In this document: in pieces, positions 44,643 through 53,624 of the stretch
Layout of the letters: every line of letters starts with the position of its first letter
How positions within the stretch are numbered: position 1 is the first letter of the stretch
DNA from: Ruminococcaceae bacterium UBA6353
Lineage (GTDB): Bacteria; Bacillota; Clostridia; Oscillospirales; Acutalibacteraceae
Assembly (NCBI GenBank): GCA_002437905.1
Contig: DJRT01000014.1
Span: 64,733-128,732, forward strand
Length of the DNA: 64,000 nt
Reading direction: 5' to 3'
Notes under the pieces: generated by a model
Told to the model about the DNA's origin: nothing
What the model saw: the letters and a program-made list of their open reading frames with translations, nothing else
The model's database searches: none
Translations under genes and position numbers: made by a program

Positions 44643-45799
44643 AAGTAACGGATATCAAAACCTTTGCGGTAGATTGCTTCCGCACAAACTGGGTGTTTGT
44701 GAAGGTATACACCGATGAGGGGGTGACCGGCGTGGGGGAGGCCACGCTGGAATATAAGGAAAAGGCGCTGATCGGGGCGGTGGAGCATATCCGGGAATAC
44801 CTGATCGGGCAGAACCCGCTGGATGTGGAAAAGCACACCCACGCCATCTACCGCGATGCCTACTGGCGGGGCGGTGCAGTGCTGATGAGCGCACTGTCCG
44901 CGGTCGAGTGTGCACTGTGGGATATTCTCGGCAAAACGCTTGGCGTGCCGGTGTACCAGTTGCTTGGCGGGCGGGTGAATGACCGGGTGCGGATCTATGT
45001 GAACGGCTGGTTCGCCGGGGCGAAAACGCCGGAGCAATTCGCCGAAAAGGCCCGGCAGGCAATGCAGCGAGGCGTAACGGCCATGAAATGGGATCCATTT
45101 GGCAAGAGCTATCTGCAGATCAGCAACCGGGACCTGGATACGGCGCTGCGCTGCGTGGCGGCCGTGCGGGAAGCGGTGGGCGATGAGGTGGACCTGCTGA
45201 TCGAGGGGCACGGGCGCTTTGATGTGCCCACCAGCATCCGCATCGCGCGGGAGCTGGAGCCATTCAAGCCGCTGTTTTTTGAGGAGCCGACGCCGCCGGA
45301 CAATCTGGAGGCGCTGCGCGCCGTGCGGGATAAGTCCCCGGTGGCAATCGCCGCAGGTGAGCGGCTGTATACCCTGCGCGGCTACCGGCAGCTGTTTGCG
45401 CTGCGGGCGGCGGATTACATCCAGCCGGATGTGAGCCATGCCGGCGGCATTATGGAGCTGAAAAAGATCGCGGCGGCGGCCGAGGCCTGCTATATTCCCT
45501 TTGCGCCGCACAACCCCTCCGGGCCGGTGGCCAATGCCGCGACCCTGCAGCTGGCGGCCTGCTGCCCGAATTTCTGTATTCTGGAGATTATGTACAGTGA
45601 TGTGTCCTGGCGGTCGGCTGTGACCAATGAGCAGCTGGACTATCAGGACGGCTATATCACCATTCCGTCCAAGCCGGGGCTGGGGATCGAGATTGATGAA
45701 GCGGCCTGCCTGGCGCACCCCTATCAGCCGCACACCCTGCGGCACTATACCGGCGCGCTGACCGATATCCGTCCGGCGGAAACGGCATTCTATTTCTGA
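44639..45799 (+). CDS. Mandelate racemase/muconate lactonizing family sugar-acid dehydratase
   Basis: 386 residues, an enolase-superfamily protein. The capping domain (1-125) has a typical start VTDIKTFAVDCFRTNWVFVKV. The barrel carries three expected metal carboxylates: Glu in LLIEGHGRFD (with a nearby His), Glu in LFFEEPTPPDN, and Glu in IAAGERLYT. A catalytic-type His follows in FAPHNPSGP. This pattern resembles acid-sugar dehydratases (galactonate, gluconate, mannonate types). It overlaps the preceding stop by 4 nt. Exact substrate cannot be assigned by eye. Confidence 0.88.
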   Translation: MKVTDIKTFAVDCFRTNWVFVKVYTDEGVTGVGEATLEYKEKALIGAVEHIREYLIGQNPLDVEKHTHAIYRDAYWRGGAVLMSALSAVECALWDILGKTLGVPVYQLLGGRVNDRVRIYVNGWFAGAKTPEQFAEKARQAMQRGVTAMKWDPFGKSYLQISNRDLDTALRCVAAVREAVGDEVDLLIEGHGRFDVPTSIRIARELEPFKPLFFEEPTPPDNLEALRAVRDKSPVAIAAGERLYTLRGYRQLFALRAADYIQPDVSHAGGIMELKKIAAAAEACYIPFAPHNPSGPVANAATLQLAACCPNFCILEIMYSDVSWRSAVTNEQLDYQDGYITIPSKPGLGIEIDEAACLAHPYQPHTLRHYTGALTDIRPAETAFYF

Positions 45800-45811
45800 G
45801 GAGGAAAAACT

Positions 45812-46627
45812 GTGAGCACAGAGAAAAAAGCGGTGTTTGTTACCGGCGGCACGGTCGGCAGTGGGCTGGCTACGGCGAAGCGGTTTGCACGGGAGGGCTA
45901 TGCCGTATTCATCACCTCCCGCGATGCCGCCCGCGCGCAGCAGGCGGCAGAAGAGGTGGCGGCGGAGAATGGGGTGTTTGCCCGTGGCTATGGCCTGGAT
46001 ATCGGCGATGAGGAGGCGGTAAAGGCCGTGTTCGCGGATATCGACGCGACCGGCTGTTTGGTGCGCACGGTGGTGCTGAACGCGGCCAATATGGGCTTTG
46101 GCAGCGACCCGGCAAAGGGGCAGCCGGTATTTTCGGTCGCCATAGAGGATTTCCGTAGCGTGTTTGAAACCAATCTGGTATGGAATTTCATGATCGTCCG
46201 GCAGGCGGCGCTGCGCATGCGCCAGCACGGCGGCGGAGCCATCGTCTTCATCAGCTCGAATACGGCCTACCGGGCTATCCCCAACCGCTGTGCCTATTCC
46301 GCCTCCAAGGGCGGCATCAATGCCATGTCCCGTGCGCTGGCGGTGGATCTTGGTCCCTACGGTATCCGCAGCAATGTGGTGCTGCCCGGCACCATCAAGA
46401 CGGCGCGCTGGGAGGCTATGGGGGACCGGCAGATTGTGAATGGCAGCCTGACGCCGATCGGCGACATTTCCGATTTTGAGGACATTGCCAATGCGGCGTG
46501 GTATCTTGGCAGCGAGGCATCCAAAAATGTGACTGGCACCGAGCTGACGGTGGATGGCGGTATGAGCTGCCAGCTCTATCCGCAGCTGCTGAATCGTCTG
46601 AAGCAGCAGCTGACTGAAGCAGACTGA
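45812..46627 (+). CDS. Short-chain dehydrogenase/reductase
   Basis: 271 residues from a GTG start with GAGGAGG upstream. Classical SDR features: cofactor loop VTGGTVGSGLATAKRFA (TGxxxGxG type), NAAN near residue 92, catalytic Ser in IVFISSNTAY, YSASKGG with Tyr and Lys, and the C-terminal GTELTVDGGMS. It probably uses NAD(P)H to oxidise or reduce a sugar or sugar acid handled by the two upstream enzymes. It is the last gene of the operon, followed by an 18-bp terminator. Confidence 0.92.
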   Translation: MSTEKKAVFVTGGTVGSGLATAKRFAREGYAVFITSRDAARAQQAAEEVAAENGVFARGYGLDIGDEEAVKAVFADIDATGCLVRTVVLNAANMGFGSDPAKGQPVFSVAIEDFRSVFETNLVWNFMIVRQAALRMRQHGGGAIVFISSNTAYRAIPNRCAYSASKGGINAMSRALAVDLGPYGIRSNVVLPGTIKTARWEAMGDRQIVNGSLTPIGDISDFEDIANAAWYLGSEASKNVTGTELTVDGGMSCQLYPQLLNRLKQQLTEAD

Positions 46628-46642
46628 GGCCATATATGGCAG

Positions 46643-46701
46643 AAAAAGAGCCGTTCTCCCGGCTGTATCCGCCTGGGGAGAACGGCTCTTTTTATTTTTT
46701 T
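46643..46701. terminator. Very strong bidirectional terminator
   Basis: An 18-bp perfect stem (46643-46660 with 46676-46693) followed by TTTATTTTTTTT. It lies between the SDR gene (+) and the converging LTA-synthase-like gene (-). Confidence 0.93.
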
Positions 46702-46720
46702 TGCGGAGAACTGTGTGGAA

Positions 46721-48925
46721 TTATTCCAGCTCGTACAGGTGATCCACCCGGCCGGTCTTATCAAACAGCAGGTTATAGCCCACCTTTTCGTAGCCCTTGA
46801 GCAGCGGGGTGTAGACAGAGGTTTGTCCGTTATCGTAGCAGCGGCCGTCTGCCCCGATGTACCCGACGGGGGTGATGACCGGCACCTGGTGGCTGAGCGC
46901 CAGCAGATAGCGGTTGTAGGTGGGCATATCTAGCCCGGCGATCTGCAGCAGATAGGAGGAAAGGTAGTTGACGCTGAGCTTGTCGATGGTCTGCTCCGGA
47001 ATATCGTAGTTTGCCCAGATCACAAATGGGGTGATGTACTGTTTCAGCGTCTGCTCGGTGGACATGGTATAGAGCGAATCCACCCCCAGCAGCCGCCGGA
47101 TGTAGTCGGTCTCGACATTCGGCTGGTGGTCGCCGAACATGCAAATGACGGTTGGCGCTGTCTGCCGGCTGAAGTAGTCGATCAGCTCGGCGAAGGCGTC
47201 GTCCGAGCGCTTGACCAGCGAAAGGTACTGGTTGACCCGCGGCCAGGCGGCCACCGTTTCGCCGGGCAGCCCGGAGGCGGCCGCGCGGGCGGCCATTTGC
47301 CCGGCAGCGTCGGTTACATAGACCTCCTGGGTGAAGTTTTCGGCCTGCTCGGTGTAGCCGCCGTGGTTCTGCATGGTCACATTGAACAGGAAGAACGGCT
47401 GGTCGGGATCCCGCTGCTCGTACATCTCGATCACCTTTTTATAGTCCCAGCTGTCGCTGACATAGCGGCGCAGCAGTACGGTCTGTCCGGGGTAGAATTC
47501 CTCTGCGGCCTGCTCCAGCACCTTGGTATCAAAGCCGCTGCTCTGGTAGCGCTGCAGCACCTCCGCATCCAGGGCGGTGCCGATGGAGGAAAAGCGCTGG
47601 AAGCCCAATGCCTCGTAAACCTTTATGCGGTTCCAGCCGCTGGGGTAGTAGGGGTGGAAGGCGATGCGGGAATACCCCTGCGCGCCGAGGGTGGAGACCA
47701 GCGACTGCAGCGGATCCTTGATATACAAGGTATAGGCGTTGCTGCCGGCCGGGAAAAAGGCGGTGGACAGCCCGGTAAGGAATTCAAACTCGGTATTGCT
47801 GGTGCCGGAGCCGACCACCGGCACATACAGATTGCCGCGCACGGTGTTCTCGGTCAGGCTGCGCAGGAAGGGCATATAGTCGATGTTGGTCTGCACATCC
47901 CCCAGCACCTGCAGATCGGACAGCGATTCGTTCATGATGCAGAGAATAACGGGTTTCTCTTCCGGCGCGTCCGCGTCCGTGCTGATAGAAGTATCCGCGG
48001 CGTCGGCATCCAGTGCCTCCTGCACAATCCGCTCGATATCCCCGGCATTGTAGCCGGACGGCTTGGAGAAGTGCAGGTATTTGGTGTTCAGGCAAAAATT
48101 CATCACCACGCCGGTGTTGCGGTAGCCGCGCGATTGCATCCAGAAGTCCGGCTTCAGCCCGGCCTCGGCATACAGGTCGGTGAAGGCGTAGATGCCAACG
48201 ATGCAGACGATCAGCGTGCCGAAAAAGGTGCGGGTGGCGACCTTGCCGATCAGCTGCATCCGCGGGGTGCGCAGCTTATAGGCGGCCACCTGCAGGAAGG
48301 CCAGCAGCAGCAGGGAAATCACGACCTGGTAATTGAAAGAAAAATCGTAGGCGACGGCCACATTGGCCGCGGTGCCGGCACTGAAGAGATCCAGCGGCAC
48401 AAAGGGAGTGCCGCGGAACTCCATAACATAGAAATTGGTCAGCCCCAGCAGGAACAGCAGCGGATTGACGATCAGCATGGGCAGCCGCAGGCTGCCGGAA
48501 AACACATACACCAGCCCGTAGAAAAGAAAATACAGGATGTAATTGAGCAGCAGGGTATCCGGCGACCAGTCCCAGGTGAACACCCCATTGAGGCACTCCA
48601 CCATGGTCATGGCGACCACCGGCAGCAGGCAGAAGACCACGATGCTGAGCACGGTGCCGGCCCGGCCGGGAAGCTGCCAGCGCAGCACGGTCAGTGCTCC
48701 CAGCACCAGGCAGGCGGCCAGCGAAAGCCCCAGCAGCAGCCCGCCGTAGGTAGGGCAATCCTGCAGAAAGGAGCCGGCGTGCCACAGGGTCAGTGCCAGC
48801 AGCAGCAGGGTGAATATGCCGCCGGCGACGGCCTGCCGCGGGATAAGGCTGACGGTCAGCCTGCCCCACAGCGTTTTTTGCCACACGGGGGTGGGCTGCC
48901 GGCGGGGCTTTTCTTTATGCTGCAC
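46721..48925 (-). CDS. LTA synthase family sulfatase-fold membrane enzyme
   Basis: About 734 residues. A basic N-terminus and five or more membrane spans (about 30-290) precede an extracellular sulfatase-fold domain (about 330-730). Expected Mn/catalytic residues: Glu in ILCIMNESLSDL, nucleophile Thr in GSGTSNTEFEFLTG, and Asp-His in VICMFGDHQPNVE. The family transfers glycerol-phosphate from phosphatidylglycerol to build lipoteichoic acid or similar polymers. The start is a GTG at 48925, 7 nt after AAAGGAGG; the frame continues 83 codons upstream but without a sensible N-terminus. Confidence 0.88.
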   Translation of the reverse strand: MQHKEKPRRQPTPVWQKTLWGRLTVSLIPRQAVAGGIFTLLLLALTLWHAGSFLQDCPTYGGLLLGLSLAACLVLGALTVLRWQLPGRAGTVLSIVVFCLLPVVAMTMVECLNGVFTWDWSPDTLLLNYILYFLFYGLVYVFSGSLRLPMLIVNPLLFLLGLTNFYVMEFRGTPFVPLDLFSAGTAANVAVAYDFSFNYQVVISLLLLAFLQVAAYKLRTPRMQLIGKVATRTFFGTLIVCIVGIYAFTDLYAEAGLKPDFWMQSRGYRNTGVVMNFCLNTKYLHFSKPSGYNAGDIERIVQEALDADAADTSISTDADAPEEKPVILCIMNESLSDLQVLGDVQTNIDYMPFLRSLTENTVRGNLYVPVVGSGTSNTEFEFLTGLSTAFFPAGSNAYTLYIKDPLQSLVSTLGAQGYSRIAFHPYYPSGWNRIKVYEALGFQRFSSIGTALDAEVLQRYQSSGFDTKVLEQAAEEFYPGQTVLLRRYVSDSWDYKKVIEMYEQRDPDQPFFLFNVTMQNHGGYTEQAENFTQEVYVTDAAGQMAARAAASGLPGETVAAWPRVNQYLSLVKRSDDAFAELIDYFSRQTAPTVICMFGDHQPNVETDYIRRLLGVDSLYTMSTEQTLKQYITPFVIWANYDIPEQTIDKLSVNYLSSYLLQIAGLDMPTYNRYLLALSHQVPVITPVGYIGADGRCYDNGQTSVYTPLLKGYEKVGYNLLFDKTGRVDHLYELE

Positions 48926-49044
48926 GGCAATGCCTCCTTTCTGCTTTTCCGAAATAAACAATAGCAGTATACCAGCATTTTGTGACAAATGTGTGAATAG
49001 GGGAAAATTCCCACGAAAAAATTCCGAAAACCCCGAAAAGGGCA

Positions 49045-49073
49045 TTGCAATTTGTTCCTGCGCGGTGTATAAT
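49045..49073 (+). promoter_or_regulatory. Promoter of the decarboxylase-subunit operon
   Basis: TTGCAA (49045-49050), 17 bp, TATAAT (49068-49073). Confidence 0.78.
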
Positions 49074-49152
49074 GGGAGCATAAAATTATACTGGGTGAGG
49101 ATGTGGCTTTTTCCATAGCGCTGACCCGGATTATAGTGCAAACGGAGGTTTG

Positions 49153-49521
49153 ATGGCAATGATTCTGTTAGCAAAAGAGACGGCCGGCGCCATTCTCGGC
49201 GATGCCGGGCTGACGATCCTGACCGGCCTGGTCGTGGTATTTGCTGTGCTGCTGCTGCTCATCGGTGTGTTCAAGCTTTTTGGCCTGATCTTCGCCGACA
49301 AGGGCGGGGAGACCCAGCCGGAGGCTGCGGTACCGGCGGTGCCGGCAGCCCCTGCGGCAGCGGCCGCCGCGCCGATCGTCGGCAATACCCAGCCGGTGAC
49401 CACCCAGCCGGCGGTGCAGAACGGCATCCCGGAGGAGACGGTGGCGGCGATCTCGGCTGCGGTGGCGGCCGTGGCCCCGGCCGGCAAGCAATACGCGGTT
49501 TCCGGCATCCGCAAGAAATAA
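49153..49521 (+). CDS. OadG-type sodium pump decarboxylase gamma subunit
   Basis: 122 residues. One membrane span (about 20-45, LTILTGLVVVFAVLLLLIGVF) is followed by an Ala/Pro-rich linker and a conserved-looking helix EETVAAISAAVAAVA with a basic end. This is the OadG layout: the gamma chain anchors and assembles biotin-dependent decarboxylases that export sodium. GGAGG lies 4 nt before the ATG at 49153 and 10 nt before another at 49159, so the exact start is uncertain. It is 13 nt upstream of the beta subunit gene. Confidence 0.78.
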   Translation: MAMILLAKETAGAILGDAGLTILTGLVVVFAVLLLLIGVFKLFGLIFADKGGETQPEAAVPAVPAAPAAAAAAPIVGNTQPVTTQPAVQNGIPEETVAAISAAVAAVAPAGKQYAVSGIRKK

Positions 49522-49534
49522 GGAGAGAAAGAGT

Positions 49535-50965
49535 ATGCAAAAGTTTCTGGAAGCCATTGCCGACCTGTGGAACGGCTCCGGCCTTGCCCGTCTGCTGAAC
49601 TTCGAGAACGGCGGATGGAAGAACCTGATCATGATTGTCATTGCCGGTGTGTTGCTGTATCTGGCGATCAAAAAGCAGTTTGAACCGCTGCTGCTGCTGC
49701 CCATTGCGTTCGGTATGCTGCTGGTCAATCTGCCGCTGGGCGGCGTGATGGATCCGCAGCGCAACTCGCTGGTGGCGATGAGCGACGCGGAGCTGCAATC
49801 CTATGTGGACGGCACCTATGAGCAGGTGTACCCGGTCTACGAGCAGCGTTCACAGATAAATTCCAATTATTATTCGCAGATTCAGACGATCACCAATGCC
49901 CAGGGGCAGCAGGTGCAGGTCATCCAGGTTGACACGGCCGTATATAAGGTCGAGGTGAACGAGGAGACCGGCACAGCCACGGCGGTGATCCCCTACTGGC
50001 AGCACTTTGAGCAGGGCGGCCTGCTGTGGTATCTGTATCAGGGAGTCAAATTCGGCATCTATCCGCCGCTGATCTTCCTGGGCATCGGCGCCATGACCGA
50101 TTTCGGCCCGCTGATCTCCAACCCCAAGAGCTTTCTGCTGGGTGCGGCGGCGCAGCTGGGTATTTTTACCACCTATTTCGGCGCGCGTTGCCTCAATCTG
50201 ATCCCCAATGCCGAGGCGCTTGGCATTGGCTTTACACAGAAGCAGGCGGCCTCCATCGCGATTATCGGCGGTGCGGACGGCCCCACGGCGATCTACCTGA
50301 CCTCGAAGCTGGCGCCGGAGCTGCTGGGCGCGATCGCCATTGCAGCCTATTCCTACATGGCGCTGGTGCCGATCATCCAGCCGCCCATCATGCGGGCGCT
50401 GACCACCAAAAAGGAGCGCAGCGTGGTGATGACCCAGCTGCGCACCGTCTCCAAAACGGAGAAGATCCTCTTCCCCATCATTGTCACGGTGATCTGCGTG
50501 CTGCTGCTGCCCTCTGCGGCGCCGCTGATCGGTATGCTGATGCTCGGCAACCTTATGCGCGAGAGCGGTGTGGTGGATCGGATCAGCAAGACCGCACAGA
50601 ATGAGCTGATGAACATTGTGACCATCTGCCTGGGCGTGACGGTTGGCGCGACCGCTAATGCTTACAGCTTCCTCAAGCCCACCACCCTGCTGATCATCGT
50701 GCTCGGTCTGCTGGCCTTCTGCATGGGTACGGCCGGCGGTGTGCTGTTCGGCAAGCTGATGTACCTCTTCACCGGCGGTAAGGTGAACCCGCTGATCGGC
50801 TCGGCCGGTGTATCGGCTGTGCCGATGGCTGCCCGCGTATCCCAGAAGGTCGGGCAGCAGGAGAACCCCTCCAACTTCCTGCTGATGCACGCCATGGGCC
50901 CGAATGTGTCCGGCGTGATCGGCTCGGCGGTGGCGGCCGGTGTGCTGCTGACGCTGTTCGGCTAA
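49535..50965 (+). CDS. Sodium-translocating decarboxylase beta subunit (OadB/GcdB family)
   Basis: 476 residues, multi-span. The family signature IGGADGPTAIYLTSKLAP holds the membrane Asp used in sodium transport; ALGIGFTQKQAASIAI and the C-terminal LLMHAMGPNVSGVIGSAVAAG are also typical. The protein couples decarboxylation of a biotin-bound carboxyl to sodium export. A polar insert of about 80 residues (roughly 75-155, codons 49757-49999) interrupts the first membrane region and makes it longer than OadB of about 380-430. No carboxyltransferase or biotin-carrier gene is nearby, so the acid decarboxylated (oxaloacetate, glutaconyl- or methylmalonyl-CoA) is unknown. Confidence 0.9.
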   Translation: MQKFLEAIADLWNGSGLARLLNFENGGWKNLIMIVIAGVLLYLAIKKQFEPLLLLPIAFGMLLVNLPLGGVMDPQRNSLVAMSDAELQSYVDGTYEQVYPVYEQRSQINSNYYSQIQTITNAQGQQVQVIQVDTAVYKVEVNEETGTATAVIPYWQHFEQGGLLWYLYQGVKFGIYPPLIFLGIGAMTDFGPLISNPKSFLLGAAAQLGIFTTYFGARCLNLIPNAEALGIGFTQKQAASIAIIGGADGPTAIYLTSKLAPELLGAIAIAAYSYMALVPIIQPPIMRALTTKKERSVVMTQLRTVSKTEKILFPIIVTVICVLLLPSAAPLIGMLMLGNLMRESGVVDRISKTAQNELMNIVTICLGVTVGATANAYSFLKPTTLLIIVLGLLAFCMGTAGGVLFGKLMYLFTGGKVNPLIGSAGVSAVPMAARVSQKVGQQENPSNFLLMHAMGPNVSGVIGSAVAAGVLLTLFG

Positions 50966-50985
50966 AAAAGAGTTTGGTCTTACTG

Positions 50986-51018
50986 CAGGGCCGGGCAACA
51001 CTTGCCCGGCCCTGTTCT
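50986..51018 (+). terminator. Terminator after the decarboxylase operon
   Basis: CAGGGCCGGGCAA (50986-50998) pairs perfectly with TTGCCCGGCCCTG (51002-51014), 3-nt loop, then TTCT. Confidence 0.7.
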
Positions 51019-51060
51019 ATCCATGAAAAAATCGGACTACGGAATAAAGGCGGTATCGGG

Positions 51061-53550
51061 ATGCTTACTCCACAGGAAATTTGCGAAAAGCGGCAGGCGG
51101 TGCTGCGGCGCTGCTTCGCCCGCATGAATGCCCCGCAGCAGCAGGCGGTGTTCCAGACCGAGGGGCCGGTGCTGATTCTGGCCGGCGCCGGCAGCGGCAA
51201 GACCACGGTGCTGGTCAACCGCATTGCCAATCTGGTGCGGTTTGGCCGCGCCTACCACAGCACAGAGGTGCCGGTGCTGGATGCTGAACAGGAGCAGGCA
51301 CTGCTGGACAGTGCCGCCGGCCTGCGTGAGCCGTCGCCGCAGCTGTGTGCGCTGCTGGCGGTGGAGCCATGTCCGGCGTGGCGCATATTGGCCATTACCT
51401 TTACCAACAAGGCGGCCGGTGAGCTGAAGGAGCGGCTGTGCCGGATGCTGGGGGAGGAGGGCGACGAGGTTGCCGCCAGCACCTTCCACTCCTTCTGCGC
51501 CAAGATCCTGCGCCGGGAGGGGGAAGCGCTGGGGTATTCCCGCCACTTCACCATCTACGATACGGATGACAGCCGCCGGCTGATGAAAAGCTGCATGAAG
51601 GAGCTGAATATCGACGAAAAGACGCTCGGGCACAAGGCCATTCTGGGGGAGATCAGCCGCGCCAAGGATGAGCTGCTTTCGCCGGAGGAATACGCCGCCG
51701 CCCACGCCAACAGCGGGGACATCCGTCTGCGGCTGACCGCCCGTGCCTATACGGTGTACCAGAAGCGGCTGCGGGAGGCGGACGCCATGGACTTTGACGA
51801 TCTGCTGTGCTGTACGGTGCGGCTGTTTACCGAAAACCCTGCCGTGCTGGAACGGTATCAGAACCGTTTCCGGTATCTGATGGTGGACGAATACCAGGAC
51901 ACCAACCACGCGCAGTATAAGCTGATCAGCCTGCTGGCTGCCCGTGCGGGCAATCTGTGCGTGGTGGGGGATGATGACCAGAGCATCTACAAATTCCGCG
52001 GGGCGACGATCGAGAACATCCTCGGTTTTGAGGAGGAATTCCGGAATTGCCGGGTGATCCGGCTGGAGCAGAACTACCGCTCCACCAAGCGGATACTGGA
52101 GGCGGCCAACCATGTGATTGCCCGCAACACCGGCCGCAAGGGCAAGACCCTGTGGACAGACAACCCGCAGGGGGATCCGCTGCGGGTGGTAACGGTGGAC
52201 AATGCCGAGGAGGAGGGCCGCTTTGTGGCGGATACCATCCTGGCGGGCGTAGCCGGCGGCCGGCGTTTCAGTGAATATGCCGTGCTGTACCGCGCCAATG
52301 CACAGTCCAATGCCATTGAGCAGGCGCTGGTGCGCAGCGGCGTACCCTACCGGGTGGTTGGCGGCCATCGCTTCAATGATACGCAGGAGGTGCGGGACGC
52401 CATGGCCTACCTGCGGCTGATCAACAACCCGGAGGATGAGGTGAGCCTGCGGCGGATCATCAACACCCCCGCCCGCGGCATCGGCACCACCACGCTGGAG
52501 CACGCGGCAGAGATTGCAGCCGGTACGGAGCAGAGCCTGTACAGCGTGCTGGAGCACGCGGCCGACTATCCGGCGATCAGCCGGGCGGCCGCTAAGATCG
52601 GCACCTTCATGGCCATGATGGGAGAGCTGCGCAGCGTAGCGGCCGACCCGGAGAATTCACTGCATGACCTGTACAATACCATGCTGGAGCGCACCGGCTA
52701 TCGCCGGATGTGGCAGGAGGCGGGCGAGGCCGAAGCTGGCCGGGTAGAGAACCTGGAGGAGTTGTCCTCCTCCATCCGCCAGTACGAAAAGAACAGCGAG
52801 GAGGAATATCCGGATCTGGCCGGCTTCCTGGAGGAGCAGGCGCTGATGACCGATATCGACAACTTTGATACCGATGCTGATGCAGCGGTGCTGATGACCA
52901 TGCACGCCGCCAAGGGGTTGGAATTTCCGGTGGTGCTGCTGCCCGGCTTTGAGGATGGGATTTTCCCCGGCTATCAGACCATGTTTGACCCCACCGAGCT
53001 GGAGGAGGACCGCCGCCTGTGCTATGTGGCAATCACCCGCGCACGGGAGGAGCTGTATATCACCCACGCGCAAAGCCGCATGCTCTATGGGCAGACCACC
53101 CGCAATCCGGCCTCCCGGTTTCTGCAGGATATTCCGCAGGAGCTGACGGAGGAGATCAATAAAACCCATGCCCGCACGGATTTTGGCGGGGACTTTGGCG
53201 GCAGCCGCTACGGCGGCTTCGGCCGTGGCCGCAGCGAAGGCAGCTTCGCCGGTGAGCGCCGCAGCAGCGCGGCCTACACGCCCACGGCGGCAGCTGGCAG
53301 CGCCCGTCCGTTCCCCTCCTCCGGTACGGCGCACACCATCGGTGTGCGGCAGCCGGCCGCCGGCGCCAAGGGCGCCCCGGCAGCGCAGTGGCATGTGGGG
53401 GATGCGGTAAGCCATGCCAGCTTTGGCAACGGCGTGATCGCCGCCATCACACCGATGGCCGGAGACACTCTGCTGGTGATCGACTTTGACCGCGCCGGGC
53501 GAAAAAAGCTGATGGCGAACTACGCCCGCCTGACGGCGAAAAACGGATAA
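51061..53550 (+). CDS. pcrA: UvrD/PcrA-type ATP-dependent DNA helicase
   Basis: 829 residues, superfamily 1A helicase that moves 3'-5' on DNA in repair and replication-conflict clearance. Motif I is LAGAGSGKTT, motif II DEYQDTN, motif III VVGDDDQSIYKFRGA, motif IV EQNYRST, motif V MTMHAAKGLEFPVV, motif VI VAITRAREELYI. A low-complexity Gly/Arg/Ala/Ser linker (about 705-785) leads to a Tudor-like tail (WHVGDAVSHASFGNGVI), as in PcrA, which binds RNA polymerase. The start MLTPQEICEKRQ is chosen because the extended frame crosses the upstream terminator. The ribosome site AAAGGCGG is moderate. Confidence 0.93.
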   Translation: MLTPQEICEKRQAVLRRCFARMNAPQQQAVFQTEGPVLILAGAGSGKTTVLVNRIANLVRFGRAYHSTEVPVLDAEQEQALLDSAAGLREPSPQLCALLAVEPCPAWRILAITFTNKAAGELKERLCRMLGEEGDEVAASTFHSFCAKILRREGEALGYSRHFTIYDTDDSRRLMKSCMKELNIDEKTLGHKAILGEISRAKDELLSPEEYAAAHANSGDIRLRLTARAYTVYQKRLREADAMDFDDLLCCTVRLFTENPAVLERYQNRFRYLMVDEYQDTNHAQYKLISLLAARAGNLCVVGDDDQSIYKFRGATIENILGFEEEFRNCRVIRLEQNYRSTKRILEAANHVIARNTGRKGKTLWTDNPQGDPLRVVTVDNAEEEGRFVADTILAGVAGGRRFSEYAVLYRANAQSNAIEQALVRSGVPYRVVGGHRFNDTQEVRDAMAYLRLINNPEDEVSLRRIINTPARGIGTTTLEHAAEIAAGTEQSLYSVLEHAADYPAISRAAAKIGTFMAMMGELRSVAADPENSLHDLYNTMLERTGYRRMWQEAGEAEAGRVENLEELSSSIRQYEKNSEEEYPDLAGFLEEQALMTDIDNFDTDADAAVLMTMHAAKGLEFPVVLLPGFEDGIFPGYQTMFDPTELEEDRRLCYVAITRAREELYITHAQSRMLYGQTTRNPASRFLQDIPQELTEEINKTHARTDFGGDFGGSRYGGFGRGRSEGSFAGERRSSAAYTPTAAAGSARPFPSSGTAHTIGVRQPAAGAKGAPAAQWHVGDAVSHASFGNGVIAAITPMAGDTLLVIDFDRAGRKKLMANYARLTAKNG

Positions 53551-53558
53551 ATAAAAAG

Positions 53559-53592
53559 AGCGGGGCAATCACCTGAGGGTGATCGCCCCGCT
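53559..53592 (-). terminator. Hairpin terminator between pcrA and the MBL remnant
   Basis: AGCGGGGC and ATCACC (53559-53573) pair with GGTGAT and GCCCCGCT (53578-53592), one mismatch. On the minus strand CTTTTTAT follows. Confidence 0.75.
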
Positions 53593-53624
53593 GACTTTAT
53601 ACTATATGGCTATATGGCAGGCGG

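Noticed and set aside
51061..53550. LexA control of pcrA
   Set aside because: No GAAC-N4-GTTC-type box is visible in the short region upstream of the gene.
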